A stretch of DNA of 5,826 bases. Origin: JBDTGE01 sp050742975 (GTDB lineage Bacteria > Actinomycetota > Actinomycetes > Mycobacteriales > Jatrophihabitantaceae). Positions 1 to 4,992 of this stretch are shown here, piece by piece. Below the pieces are notes generated by a model. The model was given only the letters and a program-made list of their open reading frames with translations. It searched no databases and had not been told where the DNA came from. Both the position numbers and the translations under genes were made by a program. The first letter of the stretch is position 1. Each line of letters opens with the position of its first letter. The stretch spans positions 1-5,826 of the forward strand of contig JBOGDQ010000106.1 of assembly GCA_050742975.1 (NCBI GenBank), given 5' to 3'.

Positions 1-455
1 TGTTTGGGCAGCGCGCGCCACCGGTAGTGCCGCAGCGGCTCGCTCGCCCGGCGTTCCAGCGACCGGGCGTCCGCGAACCAGGCGAGTTCGCCGGCGTCGA
101 TGTCCAGCAGCCGGCACAGCGCGGACACGTCGTCGAGCTCGGCAATCGGCCACGGCTGCCTGACCGCGACGGTAGGTGTCGGCTCCCAATGCACGATCCG
201 CGGCGGGCGTCGGTGCTGCCACGCGAGCGTCCAGGCAGGCCGGGTCTGCAGGTAGGCGGCGAGTTCGCGCGGACGGTCCGACGGGGGATCGCGGTAGGCG
301 TCGAGCACCTGATCGATAAGTGCCCCGACCCAGCGGGGCGCCGCGCGCCGGCCCAGCGCGGCGGTGAGGCGGGCGTGCATCAGCGGCTGGGTCCACGGCC
401 CTGCCAGCAGCGCGGTCGCGATACCGGTGGCGACCTGGTCCTTCCGCCCGCTCAT
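1..455 (-). CDS. Probable reverse transcriptase (RNA-directed DNA polymerase), N-terminal part, cut by window edge
   Basis: An open frame reads from ATG at 455 off the left edge, giving 151 residues. Residues 1-100 form an Ala/Arg-rich region with AGPWT (18-22) and DRPRELAAYL (60-69). Next come a short helical segment ending in GELAWFADARSLERR (122-136) and then LRHYRWRALPK (141-151). From memory, the pattern W-F-A-D-x-R-x-L-E-R followed by H-Y-R-x-R-x-x-P-K marks the entry to the polymerase domain of N-terminally extended bacterial reverse transcriptases, including retron-type enzymes of myxobacteria and actinobacteria. No catalytic residues (the YxDD box) are visible because they lie beyond the edge, so activity cannot be judged. 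No strong ribosome binding site precedes ATG 455. A stop lies upstream in frame, with only a TTG as alternative start. The gene lies 204 bases downstream of the kinase-like gene on the same strand. Whether it is a retron RT, another defence RT or a lone RT cannot be settled here. Confidence 0.72.
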   Translation of the reverse strand, partial: MSGRKDQVATGIATALLAGPWTQPLMHARLTAALGRRAAPRWVGALIDQVLDAYRDPPSDRPRELAAYLQTRPAWTLAWQHRRPPRIVHWEPTPTVAVRQPWPIAELDDVSALCRLLDIDAGELAWFADARSLERRASEPLRHYRWRALPK

Positions 456-634
456 CCCGCGCTCAACGGGGAGACTGCGGGGGACGGTGGCAGCCAATCT
501 CTGCCGTGCGCGCCAGTGCTTTCATGACGTGAAGGGCTTGGCGTGCGACGCGATGGTCTGCGTCGAGTGATGACCCCGGGGTTGCCCCGGAGTGGCCGGG
601 AGGTCCCGGTCGTCCTGCCGCCGCCCCTCCGCAT
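452..634 (-). other. Possible 60-residue small ORF overlapping the RT start (ATGA)
   Basis: A frame from ATG at 634 runs for 60 codons and ends in TGA at 454-452, overlapping the RT ATG (455-453) as ATGA, the usual sign of translational coupling. A TAnnnT box lies 7 bases upstream of its ATG, the same spacing as at the leaderless starts elsewhere in the window. The product would be basic and low in complexity (about 12 Arg, many Ser, Pro and Gly) and resembles no family I know. Its third codon positions are clearly less G/C-biased than those of the neighbouring genes, especially in the second half, which argues against real coding. It competes with the structured-RNA reading of the same bases. 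Confidence 0.2.
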
Positions 635-659
635 GCCCCACACGGTAGCGCCGGCACGG
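456..659 (-). other. Structured spacer upstream of the reverse transcriptase; candidate leader or retron-type RNA
   Basis: This is 204 bases between the stop of the kinase-like gene and the RT start. On the minus strand it can form CCGGG/CCCGG (596-609, 4-base loop), CCGGGG/CCCCGG (576-590, 3-base loop) and GGCAG/CTGCC (489-505, 7-base loop). Bases near its two ends can also pair over a long range: 468-471 with 636-639 (4 bp) and 476-480 with 629-633 (5 bp), separated by an unequal internal loop. An RNA gene directly upstream of an RT is the layout of retrons (msr-msd). The region is GC-rich, so short stems are expected by chance. The retron reading is inference, and no msr or msd hallmark was established. 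Confidence 0.25.
642..647 (-). promoter_or_regulatory. Candidate -10 box upstream of the RT region
   Basis: TACCGT on the minus strand fits the actinobacterial TAnnnT -10 pattern and lies just after the kinase-like stop. A transcript starting near 634 would give the RT a leader of about 179 bases, or start directly on the ATG at 634. No clear -35 was identified. The box is short, and the RT could instead be read from the phosphatase/kinase transcript. Confidence 0.3.
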
Positions 660-1286
660 CTACACCGGCACCGACCAGCGGACGCTCGTGCCCATCGGCT
701 CGTTCGGCTCGATGCTGAACCAGCCGCCCAGCGCCTCGGCGCGGAACTGCATGTCCGGCAGCCCCAGGCCACCCGTCGGCTCCTCGTTCGGGCCCACGCC
801 GTCATCGCGCACCTCGAGGGTGAGGGCGCCGTCGGCGAGCACGACCGAGACGTCGATCGTGCCGGCGTAGGCGTGCCGCACGACGTTGGTGAGGGCCTCA
901 CCGGCGACGATCGCCAGCTCGGCGACGATCGCGGCGTCGACCGTGTCCAGCGGTCCCTCGAACACCAGGCGCGGCGTGCAGCCCAGCTGCTGCCCGGCGT
1001 TGAGCGCCAGCGGCCGCAGCCGGCCCTCCACGCCGTCGCCGCTGCCGGACGGGTCGCGTTGCAGGTCGAGGATGCTCGTGCGGACGTCGGCGATCACGCC
1101 GTTCAGCTCGGCGGCCGCGGTGCCGATGCGGCGCTGCACGTCGGCGTCGTCGGTGAACGGCATGATCGCGTCCAGCCGCTTGCTGATCGCGGTCAACCGG
1201 CCGGCAACGACGTCCTGCAGCAGGCTCGCGAGGCGCTCGCGCTCGGCGGCCGGATCGGGTTCGGGCGCCGTGCGATCCGAACCCAT
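660..1286 (-). CDS. Histidine-kinase-like ATPase lacking the phospho-acceptor histidine
   Basis: This is a 208-residue protein resembling only the C-terminal half of NarL/DevS-type sensor kinases. Residues 15-31 (ERERLASLLQDVVAGRL) match the dimerisation helix where the family normally has LHD, but here Gln24 replaces the His. Residues 57-76 continue the helical pair (VRTSILDLQ). The ATP-binding domain looks intact: N box with Glu130 and Asn134 (EALTNVVRH), G1 box DDGVG (161-165) and G2 box GGLGL (172-176). No sensor, GAF or membrane domain precedes it and no response regulator lies nearby. ATG 1286 was chosen because it follows the phosphatase stop after 4 bases; a GTG at 1298 in the same frame is an alternative. 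Ribosome binding signals are weak, so translation may be coupled to the phosphatase. By family knowledge a Gln here should not accept phosphate, so I infer an ATP-binding regulator or pseudokinase rather than a classical sensor kinase. Confidence 0.8.
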   Translation of the reverse strand: MGSDRTAPEPDPAAERERLASLLQDVVAGRLTAISKRLDAIMPFTDDADVQRRIGTAAAELNGVIADVRTSILDLQRDPSGSGDGVEGRLRPLALNAGQQLGCTPRLVFEGPLDTVDAAIVAELAIVAGEALTNVVRHAYAGTIDVSVVLADGALTLEVRDDGVGPNEEPTGGLGLPDMQFRAEALGGWFSIEPNEPMGTSVRWSVPV

Positions 1287-1290
1287 GCGC

Positions 1291-2046
1291 TCAGGCACCG
1301 CTGACCAGCTCGACGATCTGCGCGACCACGAGCGCGTTGCCCGCGACGTGCCAGCGCTGCCCGTGTGCCTGGAACACCTGGGTCGAGCCGCCGGCACCGC
1401 GGACGAGCGCCAGACCGGGCAGCCAGTCCCAGTCCAGCGAGTTGAGCTGCAGCCACGCGCCGAGCCGGCCCGCGGCGACGGCTGCGAGTTCGATCGAGCC
1501 CGAGCCGAGCATGCGGACGGTCGCGGCGCCCTGGATCGCCCGCAGCAGCGGGATGCGCGTGCTGTCGTCGGGAAGCGTCGTCGGGTGCAGGTAGCTAGCG
1601 ACGGACAGCTCGGCCAGCGGGCGCTCGGCGAGCAGCGGCACCGGTGAGCCGTTGCAGGTCGTCGGGTGCCCGCGACCGCCGAGCCACAGCTCGTCCGTCG
1701 CGGGGTGGTAGACGGCCCCGAGAACCGGGTCGGCGCCGTCCGCGAGCGCCAGGGCCGAGCACCAGAGCGGAAGGCCGGACAGGAAGTTGTAGGTGCCGTC
1801 GACGGGGTCGATGAACCAGGTGCGTTCGCCCGGCTCGTCCGTGCCCTCCTCGCCGACCAGCCCGTCGCCCGGACGCTCCGCGCGCAGCCGGCGGACGACG
1901 TGGTTCTCGGCGGCGTGGTCAGCGGCGGAGACCACGTCGGAGACGGACGTCTTGTGCTCTGTGGTCAGGCCGGCGCGGAGCATTTCGGCGGCCAGGTGGC
2001 CCGCTTCGGTGACCAGCTCTGCCGCGAGTTCGAGGTCATCGGCCAC
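1291..2046 (-). CDS. Inositol monophosphatase family phosphatase
   Basis: This is a 251-residue protein of the metal-dependent inositol monophosphatase/histidinol phosphatase superfamily. These enzymes hydrolyse small phosphate monoesters (inositol phosphate, histidinol phosphate and similar) with Mg2+ in the cytoplasm. Visible motifs are K32 and the SDVVSAAD segment (36-43), GEEG with Glu66, the signature WFIDPVDGTYNF (77-88) holding Asp80 and Asp83, GSGSIELAAVAAGR (181-194), and DWDWLPG (205-211) with the third metal ligand Asp207. Length and motif order are complete for the family. GTG 2046 is chosen because the family's N-terminal helix begins there and a TAnnnT box sits 7 bases upstream; the longer upstream frame only shadows mqnA. 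The kinase-like gene follows after 4 bases, probably in the same transcript. The substrate cannot be told; histidinol-phosphatase and inositol-phosphatase readings are both possible. Confidence 0.9.
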   Translation of the reverse strand: MADDLELAAELVTEAGHLAAEMLRAGLTTEHKTSVSDVVSAADHAAENHVVRRLRAERPGDGLVGEEGTDEPGERTWFIDPVDGTYNFLSGLPLWCSALALADGADPVLGAVYHPATDELWLGGRGHPTTCNGSPVPLLAERPLAELSVASYLHPTTLPDDSTRIPLLRAIQGAATVRMLGSGSIELAAVAAGRLGAWLQLNSLDWDWLPGLALVRGAGGSTQVFQAHGQRWHVAGNALVVAQIVELVSGA

Positions 2047-2053
2047 GCCGCCG

Positions 2054-2059
2054 AGCTTA
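2054..2059 (-). promoter_or_regulatory. -10 box of the phosphatase gene, probably leaderless
   Basis: TAAGCT on the minus strand fits TAnnnT and ends 7 bases before GTG 2046, so transcription would begin at or next to the start codon. About 18 bases upstream of this box lies GGTACC (2078-2083), inside the left arm of the inverted repeat at 2074-2116. Confidence 0.55.
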
Positions 2060-2073
2060 GGCGCCGTCGCCTG

Positions 2074-2116
2074 TTGCGGTACCCAGCCACCGGATCCCGA
2101 CGCGTGGGTACCGCAA
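2074..2116. promoter_or_regulatory. Perfect 12-bp inverted repeat in the divergent promoter region; candidate operator
   Basis: TTGCGGTACCCA (2074-2085) and TGGGTACCGCAA (2105-2116) are exact reverse complements separated by 19 bases. Each arm contains the palindrome GGTACC, the two copies being 29 bp apart. The copies fall about 18 and 17 bases from the -10 boxes of the leftward phosphatase gene and the rightward mqnA, so a protein bound here could control both. Operator function and the regulator's identity are inference; the repeat could also form a hairpin with a 19-base loop. Confidence 0.6.
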
Positions 2117-2129
2117 TCGGCAGCGCGCG

Positions 2130-2135
2130 TAGGGT
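2130..2135 (+). promoter_or_regulatory. -10 box of mqnA, probably leaderless
   Basis: TAGGGT fits TAnnnT and ends 7 bases before GTG 2143. The same bases contain AGGG, which could be read as a Shine-Dalgarno 8 bases from the GTG, so a leadered transcript is not excluded. GGTACC in the right arm of the inverted repeat lies 17 bases upstream, at the -35 position. Confidence 0.5.
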
Positions 2136-2142
2136 CGCAACG

Positions 2143-2985
2143 GTGACAGCGTCGTCGCGGCCGAGAGTCGGGCACATCCAGTTCCTGAACTGCCTGCCGA
2201 TCTACTGGGGCCTGGTCCGATCGGGCGCGCTGCTGGATGTCGAGCTCACCAAGGACACCCCTGACCGGCTCAACGAGCTGCTCGTGGCGGGCGACCTGGA
2301 CATCGGCCCGATCTCGCTGGTCGAGTACCTGCGCAACGCCGACGACCTGGTGCTGCTGCCCGATCTTGCCGTCGGCTCGGACGGCCCGGTGCTGTCGGTC
2401 AACCTGGTCTCGCAGGCGCCGCTGGACTCGCTCGACGGTCGCCGGGTCGCGCTCGGCTCCACGTCCCGGACGTCGGTGCTGCTCGCGCGGATGTGGCTGG
2501 CCGAGGTGCACGGCGTCCGCCCCGACTACTTCGTCTGCCCGCCGAACCTGACCGCGATGCTGCTGGAGGCGGACGCTGCCGTGCTGATCGGTGACGCGGC
2601 GCTGCGCGCGACCTACGAGGCTCCGGGCCGGGGGCTGGACGTGTACGACCTCGGTCAGGTGTGGCGCGAGTGGTCGGGGCTGCCGATGGTGTTCGCGGTG
2701 TGGGCTGCCCGCCGCGACTACGCCGAGGCCAACCCGGGCCTGGTCAAGGACGTGCACACCGCGTTCGTCCGCAGCCGCGACGAGGCGCTGGTGCACGTCG
2801 ACGAGATCGCCGAGCAGGCTGCCCGGTGGGAGCCGTTCGACGCCGTCACGCTGGCGAACTACTTCCGCACGCTGGACTTCTCGCTCGGGGACCGTCAGGT
2901 CGAGGGGCTGGTTGAGTTCAGCCGCCGCGCCGCGGCCGTGGGCGTCATCGGCGATCCGGTGACACCGCAGTTCGCCGCCGTGTGA
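2143..2985 (+). CDS. mqnA: Chorismate dehydratase MqnA (futalosine menaquinone pathway)
   Basis: This 280-residue cytoplasmic enzyme converts chorismate to 3-[(1-carboxyvinyl)oxy]benzoate, the first step of the futalosine route to menaquinone. It has the periplasmic-binding-protein-like fold of the MqnA/MqnD family. Visible markers are VGHIQFLNCLPIYWGL (9-24), the equivalent of the family's N-terminal 'YLNxxP' motif; DIGPISLVEYL (53-63); LGSTSRTSVLLARM (104-117); VLIGDAAL (147-154); and W174 followed by GLPMVFAVW (179-187). The last is typical of MqnA and helps separate it from MqnD. Length is normal for the family and no signal peptide is present. GTG 2143 is the start because homology begins just after it and a TAnnnT box precedes it; the upstream extension in this frame lies antisense to the phosphatase gene. 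Divergent from the phosphatase and convergent with vapC, it is probably transcribed alone. Confidence 0.94.
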   Translation: MTASSRPRVGHIQFLNCLPIYWGLVRSGALLDVELTKDTPDRLNELLVAGDLDIGPISLVEYLRNADDLVLLPDLAVGSDGPVLSVNLVSQAPLDSLDGRRVALGSTSRTSVLLARMWLAEVHGVRPDYFVCPPNLTAMLLEADAAVLIGDAALRATYEAPGRGLDVYDLGQVWREWSGLPMVFAVWAARRDYAEANPGLVKDVHTAFVRSRDEALVHVDEIAEQAARWEPFDAVTLANYFRTLDFSLGDRQVEGLVEFSRRAAAVGVIGDPVTPQFAAV

Positions 2986-3000
2986 GCGGGTGCGCGCTCA
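2983..3000. terminator. Small palindrome formed by the two converging stop codons
   Basis: TGAGCG (2983-2988) and CGCTCA (2995-3000) pair perfectly around a 6-base loop. The outer bases are the TGA of mqnA and, on the other strand, the TGA of vapC. Only 12 bases separate the two genes, so this is the only inter-gene hairpin available. It lacks a T-run, and a role as bidirectional terminator is a guess. Confidence 0.3.
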
Positions 3001-3429
3001 GCCCAGCAGGCTGCGCGTGCGCAGTTGGGGGAACCGGCTGAAGTCGCGGTCCATCGTGATCAGCTCGCTGACGCCGTGACTCAGGCAGATCGCCGCGATT
3101 CGCGCGTCATGCACCTGGCCGCCGACGGTCTGGGCGCCGACGGTCAGCGCGCGCAGGTGGTCCAGGTGTGTACGCGCCTCGCCCAGGAGCGCCACCCCGG
3201 GTGCGGCCAGCCAGGCGTCGAGCTGGGCCCACGCTGCGGCGGGTGGGGTGGGATCGCGGCGCATCCGGAGATTGGTAACAACCGAGTAGAACTCGTGGAT
3301 GCAGGGCCACGGAATGGCCCAGCGTGCTGGACCGCCGGCGAGGTCGGCCATCAGTTCGAAGGCGGGCCGGTTAAACGGTGAGTCCAGCCGGTGCGCATAC
3401 ACCAGAATATTGCTGTCGAGTGCGATCAC
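2998..3429 (-). CDS. vapC: VapC-family PIN-domain toxin (endoribonuclease)
   Basis: This is a 143-residue PIN-domain protein. VapC toxins are Mg2+-dependent RNases that cut tRNA or rRNA and stop growth when the partner antitoxin is lost. The acidic active-site residues are all present: Asp5 in IALDSNILVYAH (2-13), Glu46 in HEFYSVV (45-51), Asp108 in GQVHDARIAAI (104-114), and Asp127 with Asp129 in ITMDRDF (124-130). Length is usual for the family, and nothing suggests decay. The GTG start at 3429 overlaps the antitoxin stop as GTGA, so the two are translationally coupled with the antitoxin first, as expected of a type II module. Its 3' end converges on mqnA with a 12-base gap. The RNA target cannot be predicted from sequence alone. 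Confidence 0.92.
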   Translation of the reverse strand: MIALDSNILVYAHRLDSPFNRPAFELMADLAGGPARWAIPWPCIHEFYSVVTNLRMRRDPTPPAAAWAQLDAWLAAPGVALLGEARTHLDHLRALTVGAQTVGGQVHDARIAAICLSHGVSELITMDRDFSRFPQLRTRSLLG

Positions 3430-3671
3430 GTGCCGCGTCCGCGATAGCTCTCTTCGAGGATCTGCTCCCAGGTCGCGTTCTCGAATTCCGGTGTGAGGCC
3501 GCCGCTGCCGTATCTGGCGTCCTTCAGCATGAACGGCTTGGCGTCACGCTCGGCGTCGAGCAGCTTGATCAGCGCCTGCTCGACCAGGGACTTGGTGGTG
3601 GTCTTGCGCTCTCGTGCGAGCTGCTGCACGTCACGAAGCAGCGGCTCGGGAATGTCGAACGTGGTCTTCAT
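3426..3671 (-). CDS. vapB: VapB-family ribbon-helix-helix antitoxin
   Basis: This 81-residue protein starts MKTTFDIPEPLL, a classic ribbon-helix-helix opening: a short DNA-contacting beta strand (2-7) and two helices (about 9-22 and 26-42, with TKSLVEQALIKLL at 26-38). The tail (45-77, including GGLTPEF and WEQILEESYRG) would wrap the toxin and cover its active site. Proteins of this type bind their own promoter as dimers, alone or with the toxin, and repress the operon. ATG 3671 is chosen because the motif begins exactly there and a TAnnnT box lies 7 bases upstream; further upstream the frame runs into the operator. The stop overlaps the toxin start by 4 bases. VapB naming follows the PIN partner; the exact antitoxin subfamily is less certain. 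Confidence 0.9.
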   Translation of the reverse strand: MKTTFDIPEPLLRDVQQLARERKTTTKSLVEQALIKLLDAERDAKPFMLKDARYGSGGLTPEFENATWEQILEESYRGRGT

Positions 3672-3678
3672 ACTGCCG

Positions 3679-3684
3679 ACTGTA
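3679..3684 (-). promoter_or_regulatory. -10 box of vapBC, probably leaderless
   Basis: TACAGT on the minus strand fits TAnnnT and ends 7 bases before ATG 3671. The operator palindrome lies immediately upstream and spans the region between -10 and -35, so bound antitoxin would block the polymerase. Confidence 0.55.
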
Positions 3685-3686
3685 CC

Positions 3687-3712
3687 CGCCGATACTGCCA
3701 GCAGTATCGGCG
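3687..3712. promoter_or_regulatory. 26-bp operator palindrome of vapBC
   Basis: Bases 3687-3698 (CGCCGATACTGC) and 3701-3712 are perfect reverse complements with a 2-base centre. The element lies 15 bases upstream of the vapB ATG, against its -10 box. An extra half-site, ATACTGCC, recurs at 3670-3677, 22 bp (two helical turns) from the copy at 3692-3699, which would allow side-by-side antitoxin dimers. Autoregulation through such palindromes is well known for ribbon-helix-helix antitoxins; binding here is inferred. Confidence 0.75.
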
Positions 3713-3724
3713 CCGGAACCACAT

Positions 3725-3745
3725 GCCGGAAAGCGCGCATCCGGC
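3725..3745. repeat. Short inverted repeat at the mqnC -35 region
   Basis: GCCGGA (3725-3730) and TCCGGC (3740-3745) are reverse complements with a 9-base spacer. They cover the expected -35 position of mqnC. Six-base arms are weak evidence in GC-rich DNA. Confidence 0.3.
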
Positions 3746-3751
3746 GGGAAC

Positions 3752-3757
3752 TACCCT
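3752..3757 (+). promoter_or_regulatory. -10 box of mqnC, probably leaderless
   Basis: TACCCT fits TAnnnT and ends 6 bases before GTG 3764. No convincing Shine-Dalgarno is seen between them. The vapBC operator ends about 40 bases upstream, close to the -35 region, so the two divergent promoters share one 92-base gap. Confidence 0.5.
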
Positions 3758-3763
3758 GAGCCG

Positions 3764-4930
3764 GTGACGTCGAACGAGATCTCGCGCCTGCTTGCCCGAG
3801 CCGCCGACGGTGGCCGCATCGCCGCGGAGGAGGCGCTGCTGCTCTACACCGACGCGCCGCTGCACGCGCTCGGCAGTGCGGCCGACGCGGTGCGGCGCCA
3901 CCGGTACCCGGACAACATCGCGACGTACATCATCGACCGCAACATCAACTACACGAACGTGTGCGTCACGGCGTGCAAGTTCTGCGCGTTCTACCGCGCG
4001 CCCGGCCACGCCGAGGGCTGGACGCACGACCTGGACGAGATCCTGCGGCGCTGCGGCGAGGCGGTCGAGCTCGGCGCCACCCAGATCATGCTGCAGGGCG
4101 GGCATTCGCCCGAGCTCGGCATCGAGTGGTACGAGCAGACCTTCAGCGCGATCAAGGCTGCCTACCCGCAGCTGGTGCTGCACAGCCTCGGTGCGTCCGA
4201 GGTCGTGCACATCGCGCGCACCAGCGGCCTCGAGCACGCGAGCGTCATCGGCCGGCTGAAGCTGGCGGGCCTGGACTCGTTCGCCGGTGCCGGCGCGGAG
4301 ATCCTGGTCAAGCGGCCGCGCACCGCGATCGCCCCGCTCAAAGAGGACGGTGAAACCTGGCTGTCGGTGATGGAGACCGCCCACGGCCTGGGCCTGGAGT
4401 CGACCGCGACGTTCATGATGGGCACCGGTGAGACCAACGCCGAGCGCATCGAGCACCTGCGGATGATCCGCGACGTGCAGGACCGGACGGGCGGCTTCCG
4501 CAGCTTCATCCCGTGGACGTACCAGCCGGAGAACAACCACCTCAAGGGACGGACGCAGGCGACCTCGCTGGAATACCTGCGGATGATCGCGGTTGCGCGG
4601 CTGTTCTTCGACAACGTCAACCACCTGCAGGGTTCGTGGCTGACCACCGGCAAGGACATCGGCCAGCTCACGCTGCACTTCGGCGCGGACGACCTGGGCT
4701 CGGTGATGCTGGAGGAGAACGTCGTCTCCTCGGCCGGCGCGCGGCACCGCTCCAACCGCACCGAGTTGATCGAGCTGATCCGCGGCGCGGGCCGCATCCC
4801 CGCACAGCGGGACACCCTCTACCGCCACCTCGCGGTGCACGCCGACCCCGTGGACGATCCGGTGGACGCGCGGGTCCACTCGCACTTCAGCTCCACCGCG
4901 CTGACGCTCGAGCCCGCCGCAGCCCGCTAA
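3764..4930 (+). CDS. mqnC: Cyclic dehypoxanthine futalosine synthase MqnC (radical SAM)
   Basis: This 388-residue cytoplasmic radical-SAM enzyme turns dehypoxanthine futalosine into its cyclic spiro form, a middle step of futalosine-route menaquinone synthesis. The [4Fe-4S] cluster motif CxxxCxxC is Cys67, Cys71, Cys74 in NINYTNVCVTACKFCAFYR (60-78), the MqnC version of the motif. MqnE, the related aminofutalosine synthase, has a different sequence around these cysteines. Further family segments are LQGGH (110-114), GAGAEIL (175-181) and MMGTGET (218-224), then the conserved C-terminal half around IPWTYQPENN and GSWLTTGKDIGQ. Length fits MqnC. GTG 3764 is chosen for its TAnnnT box and for agreement with the family's N terminus; the upstream extension lies in the vapBC promoter. 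It diverges from vapB, and a DMT-type membrane protein follows after 62 bases with its own candidate promoter. Confidence 0.95.
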   Translation: MTSNEISRLLARAADGGRIAAEEALLLYTDAPLHALGSAADAVRRHRYPDNIATYIIDRNINYTNVCVTACKFCAFYRAPGHAEGWTHDLDEILRRCGEAVELGATQIMLQGGHSPELGIEWYEQTFSAIKAAYPQLVLHSLGASEVVHIARTSGLEHASVIGRLKLAGLDSFAGAGAEILVKRPRTAIAPLKEDGETWLSVMETAHGLGLESTATFMMGTGETNAERIEHLRMIRDVQDRTGGFRSFIPWTYQPENNHLKGRTQATSLEYLRMIAVARLFFDNVNHLQGSWLTTGKDIGQLTLHFGADDLGSVMLEENVVSSAGARHRSNRTELIELIRGAGRIPAQRDTLYRHLAVHADPVDDPVDARVHSHFSSTALTLEPAAAR

Positions 4931-4979
4931 GCCTGCCCCGGCGCTGAGCCGCTTACCGGGCGCGGTGGTCCCGTCCGGA

Positions 4980-4985
4980 TACTCT
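4980..4985 (+). promoter_or_regulatory. -10 box of the DMT membrane protein gene, probably leaderless
   Basis: TACTCT fits TAnnnT and ends 7 bases before GTG 4993, with no Shine-Dalgarno between. It suggests the gene is not, or not only, read from mqnC. Confidence 0.5.
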
Positions 4986-4992
4986 CGCGAAC

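Noticed and set aside
27..527. 166-codon plus-strand frame over the RT region
   Set aside because: Pro/Arg/Gly-rich shadow of the RT frame, with no motif and no start signal.
576..609. Two adjacent short hairpins as a terminator of the kinase-like gene
   Set aside because: No U-tract follows on the minus strand and the loops are only 3-4 bases. They are kept only as parts of the RT leader.
543..1647. Plus-strand frames of about 250 codons over the kinase-like and phosphatase genes
   Set aside because: They are antisense to genes with clear ATPase and phosphatase motifs, and are Arg/Ser/Ala-rich without domains.
2047..2796. Long minus-strand frame extending the phosphatase upstream to about 500 residues
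   Set aside because: It lies antisense to mqnA, its translation is Arg/Gln/Val-rich with no domain, and family homology begins only at GTG 2046.
3668..4885. 405-codon minus-strand frame antisense to mqnC
   Set aside because: A composition shadow of a GC-rich gene; mqnC on the other strand has full family motifs, and the antisense product shows no recognisable domain.
4937..4960. Possible terminator hairpin after mqnC (CCCGG...CCGGG)
   Set aside because: Five-base stem with a 14-base loop and no T-run; no better than chance in this GC-rich gap.
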